DNA of 36,738 nucleotides, from NCBI GenBank assembly GCA_016932045.1, contig JAFGDO010000005.1, positions 1-36,738 of the forward strand, in the 5' to 3' direction. A program made the position numbers and the translations under genes. Position 1 is the stretch's first letter, and every line of letters starts with the position of its first letter. The notes under the pieces were generated by a model. It had not been told where the DNA came from, searched no databases, and saw only the letters and a list, made by a program, of their open reading frames with translations. The stretch comes from Candidatus Dojkabacteria bacterium. Its GTDB lineage: Bacteria > Patescibacteriota > Dojkabacteria > JAHIVN01. Positions 1 to 8,392 of the stretch are shown here, piece after piece.

Positions 1-197
1 ATACTTATAATTTTTTTTTGTAAACACAGGATTTGCATCATAAGGTATTTCTAGAATGGATAAACAATTTACACACTTGCGTTATTACCTGTATTTTAAT
101 TGAGAATTGTTATTTCGAGAACTTTAAGATTTAGTATTCCATATTTTTTAAATAAAGTATATATTTTTATTAATATTAATTTTTTATTATTTAAAAG

Positions 198-335
198 ATG
201 CCTCGTAAAGCTGCCAAAAGGAAGCCAGCAAAAAGAAGGAAGACAACTAGGAAAGCTGCTTCTAGAAAACCAAAGTCTCGGAAAACTACAAGAAGAACAA
301 AAGCAAGAAAAACTACAAGAAGAAAAAGAAAGTAG
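198..335 (+). CDS. Small Lys/Arg-rich histone H1-like DNA-binding protein
   Basis: This 45-residue protein contains 26 Lys or Arg residues, almost no acidic or hydrophobic ones, and three copies of the word RKTTR. The composition matches the C-terminal tails of histone H1 and the short histone-like proteins of bacteria such as chlamydial Hc1, so the likely role is binding and compacting nucleic acid. A -10-like TATTAT (185-190) ends 7 bases before the ATG, so the mRNA would be nearly leaderless. A strong hairpin at 370-402 follows the stop, making it a single-gene transcript. A longer open frame (100-354) overlaps it in another frame but has no recognisable protein character. Function is inferred from composition only. 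Confidence 0.75.
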   Translation: MPRKAAKRKPAKRRKTTRKAASRKPKSRKTTRRTKARKTTRRKRK

Positions 336-369
336 TAGATTTCTTTTAGTTTGAAATATGATTTAAAAA

Positions 370-402
370 CTCAAAACAAGGGGCTTAAGCCCCTTGTTTG
401 AG
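370..402 (+). terminator. Intrinsic-terminator-like hairpin after the histone-like gene
   Basis: A GC-rich palindrome, AAGGGGCTTAAGCCCCTT, is extended outward by CTCAAAAC/GTTTGAG with one bulged A, giving a stem of about 14 pairs. It lies 35 bases after the stop codon. The downstream side is only moderately T-rich, so it may work in both directions or need help. Confidence 0.65.
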
Positions 403-466
403 TGAACTTGTTTCCTGACCTTGTAATTCTTTTAATAATTCCCTTTAGTGTTATTATAAGCTGATT

Positions 467-904
467 ATGTCAAACCCCATTCATATAGTTACAGTCATAG
501 TTGTATTAAAACACAGAAACAAATACCTTCTGGTTCAACGGGATCACAATGAGGACATATTTCCAGGTAAGTGGCAAAATCTTGGTGGAAAAGTAGAGGT
601 AGGGGAGAGAATTGAGGAAGCTTTACGAAGAGAAGTAAAAGAAGAAATTGGAATATCAATTGATAAGATGCTACAACCTATCTTCATACAAAGTTATTCT
701 TGGGACAACGATGGTGATACTGTGAAACGCCTTGGTGTTATATTCATGTTTAAGCTAAAAAAAAGACCAAGAAGAATTAAACTATCAAAAGAATTAGCTC
801 AATTCGGTTGGTTTACATTTTTACAAGCAAGAAAGCTTGAGACAATAGGTATGGATTCTATAACAGGTACCTTAAGCCAATTGAAAATTGCAGAAAAAAC
901 ATGA
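467..904 (+). CDS. Nudix hydrolase, first of a coupled pair
   Basis: 145 residues. Nudix enzymes cleave nucleoside diphosphates linked to another moiety, such as damaged dNTPs, NDP-sugars or cap-like ends, and act in the cytoplasm. The full Nudix box G-x5-E-x7-REVKEEIGI is present at about residues 40-62, with the Mg-binding REVKEE intact. The FPGKWQNLGGKVEVGE context resembles MutT/8-oxo-dGTPase-like members, but substrate cannot be read from sequence. An extended -10 (TG-T-TATTAT, 449-457) ends 10 bases before the ATG, predicting a leader of only a few bases. The stop overlaps the start of the next Nudix gene (ATGA), so the two are translationally coupled. Confidence 0.88.
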   Translation: MSNPIHIVTVIVVLKHRNKYLLVQRDHNEDIFPGKWQNLGGKVEVGERIEEALRREVKEEIGISIDKMLQPIFIQSYSWDNDGDTVKRLGVIFMFKLKKRPRRIKLSKELAQFGWFTFLQARKLETIGMDSITGTLSQLKIAEKT

Positions 905-1374
905 AAAATATCTGGTACACAAGCAAAGAGATTCAGAAGAAACATCAAGAGATTCCAATCAGACAAATCTACCTTTGGATCATAACAAAGGACAAGAAGA
1001 TCATAATCGTTAGTAAAGATCGTAAAAATTGGCAGTTTCCCGGAGGTAAACCAAAGCCTGGCGAAAGTATTCAAGAAACGCTAGAAAGGGAATTAAAAGA
1101 GGAAACAGGAATTAGTCTAAGGGAATATGGCTCAAAATCGACGTTCTTCGGCTACTATTTAGCTTCAAAACTGAGTGAGAAATTCTTACAAATACGTTAT
1201 ATTTTAGAAACAGAAAGGAATTCTTCAGAATTTACTTTATCTCCACAGGAGAATCCTACCGATCCAGACCCCGTCATAGTGGCTAAATTCGTTCCTGTTA
1301 ACAATTTGCCTTCTTTTATCCCTTGGACTAAAGGATTAAAGGAATACTCGGCAGCTTTACGAACTGTCAATTAG
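901..1374 (+). CDS. Nudix hydrolase, second of a coupled pair
   Basis: 157 residues with a complete Nudix box, GGKPKPGE followed by RELKEETGI, at about residues 49-71. It starts inside the stop codon of the preceding Nudix gene (ATGA overlap at 901-904), so both should be made from one mRNA in similar amounts. The two are clearly different paralogues: beyond the Nudix core the N-terminus (IWYTSKEIQKKH) and C-terminal half do not match. The pair could act on two substrates of one sanitation pathway, or as a heteromer; neither is shown by the sequence. The family call is firm, the substrate unknown. Confidence 0.88.
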   Translation: MKNIWYTSKEIQKKHQEIPIRQIYLWIITKDKKIIIVSKDRKNWQFPGGKPKPGESIQETLERELKEETGISLREYGSKSTFFGYYLASKLSEKFLQIRYILETERNSSEFTLSPQENPTDPDPVIVAKFVPVNNLPSFIPWTKGLKEYSAALRTVN

Positions 1375-1450
1375 ACTTAGCCCCTATTATACCAGCACTT
1401 TCTTCAATTTGCATCTTTCTTCAATTGCAATAAATATACTTACTATAGGG

Positions 1451-1479
1451 TTGTAGGTAATATATAAACTTGATATAAT
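1451..1479 (+). promoter_or_regulatory. Promoter with extended -10, leaderless start
   Basis: TTGTAG (1451-1456), a 17-base spacer and TATAAT (1474-1479) with TGA just upstream form an extended -10 promoter. The ATG at 1485 is 6 bases after the -10, so transcription should begin at or within the start codon and no ribosome-binding site can exist on the mRNA. Confidence 0.7.
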
Positions 1480-1484
1480 CCTTT

Positions 1485-2633
1485 ATGGAAACTCAAGTCA
1501 CAAAAACAACCCAAGGGGAAGTAAAAACCTATCCTGACCTCGCACCAGGAACCTTCTATGGTCTTGTACACCCAAAGGGCGAAGAGTATGCTGAAGTAGC
1601 ATATAGGATGGCAGGTGTACGTGAGATAGAAAGTCCAAGACCCCTTTGGCGCGGCTTAGAAGGCGATATGACTTATGAGCAAGCATTTCAAGAAATTGCT
1701 ACAGCACTTGAACCCTTTTTAGCTGAAACTCAGTTTGATGCTATCAAGTTTATAAATCAAACACTCGATGTTGCACGAGATATATATGCTCTCCGTTTTT
1801 CAAACGGTGATATGGAAATGTTGTACCATGGATTAGACCATATAACTTGGACCCTCATACATGCTCTAAGAAATTATGTCGGCTCAGTAAGGATGTACAA
1901 TCATAACTTTTCAATAGACGCTTTAAAAACGATCATAGCAGTAGCGTCCTTCCATGAGGTTAGAGAGTGGTGGAGTATAGGTACAAATACTGCTACTTCA
2001 AACAGAATGACCACAGCAATGTTAGAATTCCTTGAGAAAAATGCTATCAACTTGCAAAGATTTGAAAGAGTTCTTGCTGTTTGTGATTTTACTCGAAGGC
2101 TTGCAGATGCAGTTGAATTTCACCTCATAGATCACCGTACTGCTCTATACATAGAAAACGCAAGGGCTGGAGCAAACCATGCTGAATTACTGGCAATAGA
2201 ATTTTTAGCCGACATTATAAGATTTGCTGATTTTATGCAGTGTTTGGATCAAGGTTATCTTACTGAAGTAGAAGTCTACTTTCATCATCCAGAATATGGC
2301 TTGACAAGTATTAAAACACTCGCAGGTTCAGTACTTTTAGGACTTGAAACTTTTATGTACAGACCAAACGTACTAAAAAGATTCGGTTGGGGAGATGAGC
2401 ATGGCCTGGACTGGATCAATATAGGTCCAGATGGTAGTTTTTGTATTTACTGTTTCCAACACAATGTTTTCAGAGCCCATCATCTAAGAAGGATGGGTGC
2501 TTGGTATGGAAAAACTTCCGACAATTTATTTCTAACAAATTTAAGTGAGTTTATAGGGAGAGTTCAGGCATCTTCATTTAGAAAAACAATGAAAACCGAA
2601 GAGGCAAAGAGAAACAGCTTCAATAAAGCTTGA
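1485..2633 (+). CDS. Uncharacterised protein with a divergent HD-domain-like core
   Basis: 382 residues. The central part has the spacing of an HD metal-dependent phosphohydrolase: YHGLDH (residues 114-119), then ASFHEVRE (154-161) in place of the usual xxHDxxE, then a helix-rich stretch ending in FLADIIRFADF near residue 245. The canonical HD pair would be H157-E158, so metal binding may be altered or the similarity may be fold-level only. No signal peptide or membrane segment, so probably cytoplasmic. The mRNA appears leaderless. If the HD reading is right, substrates would be phosphate esters or nucleotides; this is inference. The N-terminal 100 and C-terminal 100 residues match nothing I know. 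Confidence 0.45.
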   Translation: METQVTKTTQGEVKTYPDLAPGTFYGLVHPKGEEYAEVAYRMAGVREIESPRPLWRGLEGDMTYEQAFQEIATALEPFLAETQFDAIKFINQTLDVARDIYALRFSNGDMEMLYHGLDHITWTLIHALRNYVGSVRMYNHNFSIDALKTIIAVASFHEVREWWSIGTNTATSNRMTTAMLEFLEKNAINLQRFERVLAVCDFTRRLADAVEFHLIDHRTALYIENARAGANHAELLAIEFLADIIRFADFMQCLDQGYLTEVEVYFHHPEYGLTSIKTLAGSVLLGLETFMYRPNVLKRFGWGDEHGLDWINIGPDGSFCIYCFQHNVFRAHHLRRMGAWYGKTSDNLFLTNLSEFIGRVQASSFRKTMKTEEAKRNSFNKA

Positions 2634-2680
2634 TAATTGCAAGTCATTTGAGTTATTACTTTTTCTAGGTTACTTCGTTA

Positions 2681-2686
2681 TATAAT
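2681..2686 (+). promoter_or_regulatory. -10 box for the 2714-4566 gene pair
   Basis: TATAAT lies 27 bases before the ATG at 2714, giving a leader of about 20 bases without an evident Shine-Dalgarno sequence. Confidence 0.5.
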
Positions 2687-2713
2687 AAAAATAAAAATTA
2701 TAGGCCAATAGAA

Positions 2714-3850
2714 ATGACTAGAAATCAAAAGACACAAAACAAAAGAATAGATTGCAAAACAACTATAAGTTCATTCTTACTTACTTTCTTCATATTGCTT
2801 CTCGTAAGTGGAGGAGTATTTGCATACGCTAATTATAAAGATACGGTAGCACAAAAACTTATAGAAGGAATTCTCGTACAGGTTTCCGCAAAAGAGACCG
2901 AAAAAGAGTCTTCTTGTTTTGAATATAATCAAGTAACAGATGGTAATCTTGGACTAACCTATCAATTACCCTCACAAGCTATTAAAATTAATGAATTTCC
3001 TACACATTTGAAAATATATAATATTAAGGACACTCGTCCAAAGTCCTTATTTAAATTCGACTGCAATGAGAATAATTTTTTCATACTCATTTACAACATA
3101 AATGCAAGTGGTTTAGAAATGGGTTATTTGGATCTTCAGGAAGATAATTTAATAAAGGATGAAGCAGGTAACCTATTCAATGATAACACAAAGAATTACT
3201 TTTGGAAGGAAAATCCTGGAGAAGAGTATAAATATTCAATTATTACCAAAAATGTGTATATTAGTGACTCTTCTATAGTAAGGTTTTCAATAATAAGCTC
3301 ATCAGTAAAAGATATAGATTATAATGATGTATTGGAAGTAATCACAACGGATGTTCAATCAACAAAAAAAACCACTTCATCTCAACAATTTTACACAAAT
3401 CCAACTTACGGATACACCTTTAACTATACCCAGAGAACTTTGGTTGAACAACCACTAGCTACTTACTGCAAGGAGTATAAATGTTTAAAAAATGAAACAC
3501 CCGGAGATGTCTTAAACATCAATTCACTATCTGTTACATCTTATACATCGAATATTGTAACAGACTATGATTATGATGAAGGTTTACACAAAGACCAATA
3601 TAAAGAACCTCAGATAACTTTCATAGGTGGAATTCCCTACTACTATATCATTACAACTGATGGCTACGTGAAGATGCTTACACACGATTTTAAATACAAG
3701 GGTGATACATTGTGGGTAAAAACAGAAAGAAGAGTAACAAACTCTCAAGGAACTTACTATGTTTCTTTTACTGAAGGAATATGGAATAATCAAATTTCAG
3801 AAGAAAAAATCGAAGAATTTGATAACCTATTTAAGTCCTTTAGATTCTGA
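2714..3850 (+). CDS. Membrane-anchored extracellular protein, two similar-looking halves
   Basis: 378 residues. A Lys/Arg-rich N-terminus is followed by one hydrophobic segment (about residues 20-39) ending in an A-Y-A-type site, so this is a signal anchor or signal peptide and the rest is outside the membrane. The outer part seems to hold two beta-rich domains of about 150 residues joined by a Thr/Ser/Gln linker near residue 220. The second opens with NPTYGYTFNY and closes with a phenylalanine-rich helix, FDNLFKSFRF, a layout I associate with PsbP-like small surface domains. The stop overlaps the next start (TGATG), so it is coupled to the following gene. Function unknown. Confidence 0.6.
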   Translation: MTRNQKTQNKRIDCKTTISSFLLTFFILLLVSGGVFAYANYKDTVAQKLIEGILVQVSAKETEKESSCFEYNQVTDGNLGLTYQLPSQAIKINEFPTHLKIYNIKDTRPKSLFKFDCNENNFFILIYNINASGLEMGYLDLQEDNLIKDEAGNLFNDNTKNYFWKENPGEEYKYSIITKNVYISDSSIVRFSIISSSVKDIDYNDVLEVITTDVQSTKKTTSSQQFYTNPTYGYTFNYTQRTLVEQPLATYCKEYKCLKNETPGDVLNINSLSVTSYTSNIVTDYDYDEGLHKDQYKEPQITFIGGIPYYYIITTDGYVKMLTHDFKYKGDTLWVKTERRVTNSQGTYYVSFTEGIWNNQISEEKIEEFDNLFKSFRF

Positions 3851-4566
3851 TGAAAAAATTTCTTTATAAAATAAAATTATTAGGAGTATATTTAAAAATA
3901 CTGACTCTAATTAGTGTTTTTATCACGTGTTTTTATAACCTAGCTAACTATACAAACGTAGCTTATGCACAAGGAGGTGAAACACTAGTAGAAGATGATA
4001 AGGATATGGTTTACAAAAAGCTTTACGTTGAACTTCCTTTATATCCCGAAGATTACTATTATGGTAAACATTTAAATGCAACAGCCGCAGTAAACGAATT
4101 AAATAGTATTCCTCCACTAAGACCAGGTGACAGGGTACAAGTTATCAATGATGGTTACATCACTTTAAATTCTGCAAAAGGATATATAAAGCCTCCAGGA
4201 GATTTTTATTATGCTTCTGGCATTTGTTGGAGTGTATCTGCATTCGGGGCTGTCATGGATGAGGCTAATAGGAAATTTGAGAGAGAATATGGAATGCAAC
4301 TTTTTATCTTCAATTACGCAGATAGAATTGCTCACAATGACTATTATAGAACTTACGTGGCAAGCAACTTCGGGTATGGCTATACCGTTGTTAAAATGCC
4401 TGACTGGGTTACAGATTATAAATTTACTGTTAATCCGGAACTTATGAACCATCAATATTTTAAGAATTTGAAAGTAAAAATTGTTATGGTTTCCACAACA
4501 GATAACAGTCGTGGATATGCGGGTCAATCAATTGATGGGTATATACTGACAAACCTGGACTTCTAA
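3850..4566 (+). CDS. Secreted protein, possibly VanW-related
   Basis: 238 residues. A basic N-terminus, a hydrophobic segment (about 11-36) and the site AYA-QG near residue 40 form a good signal peptide, so it is probably exported. The mature part contains SGICWSVSAFGAVMDEAN (about 122-139). This resembles the G-x-C-x-x-S motif region of VanW-type domains, which occur in many surface proteins of candidate-phyla bacteria, and the later NADRIAHND / VNPELMN region is compatible. The assignment is by recalled motif shape only. It is translationally coupled to the upstream anchored protein, suggesting that the two work together at the cell surface. Confidence 0.5.
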   Translation: MKKFLYKIKLLGVYLKILTLISVFITCFYNLANYTNVAYAQGGETLVEDDKDMVYKKLYVELPLYPEDYYYGKHLNATAAVNELNSIPPLRPGDRVQVINDGYITLNSAKGYIKPPGDFYYASGICWSVSAFGAVMDEANRKFEREYGMQLFIFNYADRIAHNDYYRTYVASNFGYGYTVVKMPDWVTDYKFTVNPELMNHQYFKNLKVKIVMVSTTDNSRGYAGQSIDGYILTNLDF

Positions 4567-4886
4567 ATAGCAGTAACATCATACAAACTCATTCATCCAA
4601 CCATCCAGCCATATAACAACCTAACGATAAATCAATCTACAATCCTTCTCATCCTGCCTGCGGCGAGCTTCCCTCGGCCTGCCTGTCCTGGACGTCAGGC
4701 CAGAGAGGACTTCGGCACGAAGGCAGGCGAGTCGAGCCTGCTTGCAATAAGTTTACCGAATTGTCGAAGGGCAATCTTCAATCTAGCAATATAACGGCAT
4801 AACATCCAGTTCTCATCGCTTGATTTACAAAACCAAATATGCGTATAATGATGAGGCGTTCGATATAATGTTGATATATCTACTTT
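4567..4886. repeat. Intergenic region with word repeats and a GC-rich hairpin island
   Basis: No gene is seen. The first part (about 4590-4640) is made of words such as CCATCCAGCCATATAACAAC and TCAATCTACAAT that recur in other gaps of this window. Positions 4651-4745 form a sharply GC-rich island with inverted copies of GCCTGCC/GGCAGGC, GTCCT/AGGAC and CTTCGGCACGAAG. The last 100 bases return to AT-rich DNA and carry three TATAAT-like boxes before the gene at 4887. Confidence 0.6.
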
Positions 4887-5846
4887 ATGACTAAAACGCC
4901 AGAACCTCAAAAGACTACCAGAAAAGCCACTGATGAAGCAACTATCATGGCTGTATCTTTCTTTATATCGATTTGTATTTGCATAGCATTCCAGATATAC
5001 GTACAAAACTTCCAGAAGGAGATAGATAAATATCAGGAACAAATCAAGCAGGAAAATAGCACTGAGCATAAGGTCGAGTCACCAGTATTGGGAGAAGAAG
5101 AGAAGAACATACCCCAAAAAGAAGAATCAAATAAAATAACCTCAATTGCAAGTTACATGGATTGCAGTCCAGAATATAATCCAGAATTTGGAGCATTTGT
5201 GGATGTAAATGTCATAAAAGGAAGTACATTTATAGCCCAATCCTTCGATGGACAAAGTCAGAAAGTTGGCTGGTGTTTATATATGATTGATAATGAGACG
5301 ACAAGAGTAATTGGGGGTGGACCTAGTTGGAAACCCATCGGATTTATTTCACTTATACAAGATGAACACCTCCTTTTTGGGCAAAGTTGCGGAACGGAAT
5401 GCTATTATATAACTGCATTAAACATAAATAATCCTGAAGATGAGCTAGGATTAGGCTCAACTCCATATTTCGAATTCTCAAGCGATGAAAAGTGGCTCGT
5501 TTTTTACAAAAGACAGTTATACAGACAGTTAAAAGACTCCCACGATAAAAACGTCACAGATGATGAATTCACAAACTATTTTATGGCCACTGCTGTAAAT
5601 TTAAATACTTTTGAAAAGAACGATTTCGCTCCCAATCCGTATTTTCAAGACGGCTCAATTCTAGATATCGATTCATACAACAACTACTGGATCGACGTTC
5701 ATAGCATGGAACATGATACAGGTTTTGATTTCATAGACGAGGTCAAACAGATCGTAAGGATTCCTTTTAAGAATCAACTAACTGGAGAAAGAGAAATACG
5801 CATGTTTGATATGAAAAACGATTTTACAGAAATCCCTCAGTACTAA
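4887..5846 (+). CDS. Single-pass membrane protein with extracellular domain, unknown function
   Basis: 319 residues. One transmembrane helix at about residues 20-40 (MAVSFFISICICIAF) is followed by a short charged, probably coiled-coil stalk (FQKEIDKYQEQIKQ) and a Glu/Lys linker, then an external domain of about 230 residues. That domain has repeated aromatic and Gly-rich strand-like stretches (GWCLYMIDNETTRVIGGG, FSSDEKWLVFY) suggestive of a beta-propeller-like sensor, which is only an impression. Paired cysteines (GQSCGTECYY) could form a disulfide. A TATAAT at 4864-4869 or an extended TGATATATC (4872-4880) is the likely -10; the latter would give a leaderless mRNA. Not recognised. Confidence 0.6.
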   Translation: MTKTPEPQKTTRKATDEATIMAVSFFISICICIAFQIYVQNFQKEIDKYQEQIKQENSTEHKVESPVLGEEEKNIPQKEESNKITSIASYMDCSPEYNPEFGAFVDVNVIKGSTFIAQSFDGQSQKVGWCLYMIDNETTRVIGGGPSWKPIGFISLIQDEHLLFGQSCGTECYYITALNINNPEDELGLGSTPYFEFSSDEKWLVFYKRQLYRQLKDSHDKNVTDDEFTNYFMATAVNLNTFEKNDFAPNPYFQDGSILDIDSYNNYWIDVHSMEHDTGFDFIDEVKQIVRIPFKNQLTGEREIRMFDMKNDFTEIPQY

Positions 5847-5951
5847 AAAATCCTAAAGTCTCTAAGTTACTATTCTCACCAAATCCGTTAAAACTATAAT
5901 ATTTGGTTTAGCACTCTGCACAACTATCGGATTACTCTGCGATCAATTTTG

Positions 5952-5960
5952 TGGTATAAT
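5952..5960 (+). promoter_or_regulatory. Extended -10 promoter that fixes the start at 5985
   Basis: TGG-TATAAT (5952-5960). Because it lies inside a possible TTG-initiated extension of the next gene, that extension cannot be translated from this promoter, and the ATG at 5985 is the better start. Confidence 0.6.
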
Positions 5961-5984
5961 TTAATACTTTTTAATGTTGTGCAT

Positions 5985-6818
5985 ATGACAATTCCAGTCG
6001 AATGGATCGATGCAATAGAAAAAGTGGATTACTCGGAATTATTCCTTATTATAGGACTATATCTATTTATCCTTTGGCTTACTATTTGTGGTTGGGTTTT
6101 TGCTGATTCAATTAAACGTTGCCACCCCGTCGTTTCATTATTTTTTTCCTTATTTGTTATTCTTTTCGGACCTCCAGGACTTATTTTTTACATACTGACA
6201 AGGCCTGAGATGACAAAAGAGGAAAAAAGACTGATCAACACTTCAAGTGATGAAAATGTAAACCTATTTCCGATGTACTTTAAACAGGATAAAGCTTTTG
6301 AAGTAACCATAAAATACGACCCGGAGAATAAGGTACAAACACAAATGACTTATGCTTCACCCAGTGATCAAACCTTATACAATAACATTGCTAACACACA
6401 AACGACTCAAGAACTCGCTAACAAGAGCAACAAACAAAGAACAAGCCCTTCTGTTGCAAGAGATCCACAAGACAATCAAAGATCTTATCTTGTAACTGAC
6501 GAGCATAACGGAAAATATTTTACAATCAAGAAAGACGATACAATCTCAGTAAAACTTGCAGATACCAACCTGAAATATGACGAACCTAAGTATGACGCAA
6601 ATATTCTAAGGTTGAATAGAAAGGAAAGCCAAGTAAAAGAAAATCTACTAAAAAATTCAATCTCAGAGAATGACTGGCAAACTGTTCAAAAAAATGGCCA
6701 AAATGATTTCAGTTGGAGTTTTACGGCTGTAAACCGAGGAACAAGCGATATACTCATAAAATCATCTACGCAAAGTAAAAAGAAGTCTGCATTTCATATA
6801 TCACTAAGAGTCGAGTAG
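5985..6818 (+). CDS. Two-helix membrane protein with soluble tail, unknown function
   Basis: 277 residues from the ATG at 5985. Two transmembrane helices (about residues 18-42 and 49-72) are separated by a very short basic loop (DSIKRCHP), a hairpin topology with FGPPGLIFYILTRP closing the second helix. A hydrophilic region of about 200 residues rich in Asn, Gln, Lys and Thr follows and seems partly disordered; its last 80 residues are more strand-like and may fold. The helical hairpin resembles small membrane proteins common in candidate-phyla genomes, but I assign no function. A TTG 36 bases upstream is rejected as start because the -10 box overlaps it. Confidence 0.6.
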   Translation: MTIPVEWIDAIEKVDYSELFLIIGLYLFILWLTICGWVFADSIKRCHPVVSLFFSLFVILFGPPGLIFYILTRPEMTKEEKRLINTSSDENVNLFPMYFKQDKAFEVTIKYDPENKVQTQMTYASPSDQTLYNNIANTQTTQELANKSNKQRTSPSVARDPQDNQRSYLVTDEHNGKYFTIKKDDTISVKLADTNLKYDEPKYDANILRLNRKESQVKENLLKNSISENDWQTVQKNGQNDFSWSFTAVNRGTSDILIKSSTQSKKKSAFHISLRVE

Positions 6819-6871
6819 GTTTCTAGTTTTGTGACTTCCTAAAGGAATTCTACGTTAAAGTTATTAATAAA

Positions 6872-6900
6872 TTGACTTATGTATATATCAACTATATAAT
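6872..6900 (+). promoter_or_regulatory. Near-consensus sigma-70-type promoter
   Basis: TTGACT (6872-6877), a 17-base spacer and TATAAT (6895-6900). Transcription should begin at about 6907, giving a leader of about 18 bases before the ATG at 6925. No Shine-Dalgarno sequence lies in it. Confidence 0.8.
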
Positions 6901-6924
6901 CCATTCTTGCATTTTTTGATAACT

Positions 6925-8322
6925 ATGGATAAAGAAGCTACTCCAAACACAATCGAAAATCATGACAATGGACACAACACTCATACAATTCCAAAAAGTG
7001 GAATAGTAATTGGATCTACCTTAGTTCTAGTCGTCTTATTAGCTTGTAAATCAACCGAAGTCGGGCCTTCTACTCCTAGTAGTGGTATATCTTCCTCACC
7101 AACACCTGTGCCAACCTTACCTGCTCCAACAGCAACATACACTATTGAACTCACGCAACAACCCGAAGGAAACCGAATGCTTGAAATAGAGAAGGATGGA
7201 AGAATAGTTATACCCGAAGCAGTTCTAAACTTCTTTAGAGATTTGTCACTTGAAGATCTTGAGGACATAAGAAACGATCCTGAGAATAACATTCCTGAGG
7301 AATTAAGGGGAGTCGAGTTCGGAAGAGAGATAGGACTAGTACTTGCTGGGGCAAGATTTATAGAACTTCATTATAGTTTAACAGAGTCAAGACTTGCAAA
7401 CTTTTCATTCTATGCAAATAATGAAGGTGCTCGACAAAGATACATAGCCCTAATTCAAGACTCCCCAATGCATGCAAGTGAAGAAGATGTAAGTGACGAG
7501 AATCTACCTGCCACCTTAGCATTAACAGTATTTACAAGTACAGGAACAGAAGCTATAGTCTTTCTTGAAAATGGGATCCGTCATCAAGAAGAAGCAAGCT
7601 TCAGACGACCAAACGATTCGTTAATGCTTACAGGTGCAGACGAAAGAATTGAGATGGAGTGCATTGTTCAGACCATATCCAATCCAATCCTTTTAAGTCG
7701 AGAGCAAGACTATTACATAAGTCAAACCCATGGGTTGATGAGCAAAGTAGTAAATAGTCGAGGTGAATACCTTGGTTCTTTATATGTGTGGACTCATAAT
7801 GCAGCAGTAGCATGGATTGTAAGAGTAGGAAATCCACCTTTAACAAGCGAACTATTTGGTAAGTATACTCTAGACTATGTGGTTTTATCTAGAGCATTTG
7901 GTTATTTTATGGATAAAGTAGGAATAACCCGTGAGGAGGTACTAAACATACTCCAGACTGGTAATATCGTTGATCTTCAAGATTTAATATTCACAAAAAT
8001 GGGCATAGATCCTGCCTCAGTTCCGTCAGATGATTTTGTTCATAGATGGCAGGCATTTAAAACAATAGAAGAATCATGGAATATATTTCTAGCAGGTACC
8101 GGGTATCTTGATAGTGAAGGTAACTTACTCATAGATCAGTCGATGCAGGTAGTATTTTCCCTTCTTGACTATTCCTATAGCGAATTAAGAGCATTAAAAG
8201 AGAAACAAGATATGCAAAAACCAAGCTCAAGAAGATATCAACAACAAGTAGTAAGAGAAAAAGCTTTTGCTGCAAGGGGTTCAAGAAGAACCGAAGCTAG
8301 AGCGAGACTTGCAAGAATCTAG
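6925..8322 (+). CDS. Putative lipoprotein or anchored protein, unknown function
   Basis: 465 residues from the ATG at 6925. A hydrophilic N-terminus is followed by a hydrophobic run (about 26-40) ending in LLAC at residues 38-41, a good lipobox, so Cys41 may be lipidated; it could instead be a plain anchor. Next comes a Ser/Thr/Pro-rich linker (about 45-75), typical of a cell-wall-spanning stretch, then a mostly helical domain of about 350 residues without familiar motifs. The last 35 residues are Arg-rich (REKAFAARGSRRTEARAR). A consensus promoter sits directly upstream and a bidirectional terminator hairpin follows. Not recognised. Confidence 0.6.
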   Translation: MDKEATPNTIENHDNGHNTHTIPKSGIVIGSTLVLVVLLACKSTEVGPSTPSSGISSSPTPVPTLPAPTATYTIELTQQPEGNRMLEIEKDGRIVIPEAVLNFFRDLSLEDLEDIRNDPENNIPEELRGVEFGREIGLVLAGARFIELHYSLTESRLANFSFYANNEGARQRYIALIQDSPMHASEEDVSDENLPATLALTVFTSTGTEAIVFLENGIRHQEEASFRRPNDSLMLTGADERIEMECIVQTISNPILLSREQDYYISQTHGLMSKVVNSRGEYLGSLYVWTHNAAVAWIVRVGNPPLTSELFGKYTLDYVVLSRAFGYFMDKVGITREEVLNILQTGNIVDLQDLIFTKMGIDPASVPSDDFVHRWQAFKTIEESWNIFLAGTGYLDSEGNLLIDQSMQVVFSLLDYSYSELRALKEKQDMQKPSSRRYQQQVVREKAFAARGSRRTEARARLARI

Positions 8323-8324
8323 CA

Positions 8325-8355
8325 AGAAAAATCCCTAAGAGTAGGGTAATTTTCT
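8325..8355. terminator. Bidirectional terminator between convergent genes
   Basis: A CCCTA/TAGGG stem with a 4-base loop is flanked by an A-run on the left and a T-run on the right (AAAAAT ... AATTTT, with a two-base bulge). It lies between the plus-strand gene ending at 8322 and the minus-strand gene ending at 8393 and can serve both. Confidence 0.6.
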
Positions 8356-8392
8356 TCATAAAAGCCGTCAATTATCTAAAAAAGTGATCTAA

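Noticed and set aside
100-354. 84-codon frame covering the start of the window
   Set aside because: It overlaps the histone-like gene in another frame; its first half is AT-driven hydrophobic sequence and its promoter-side start is not supported.
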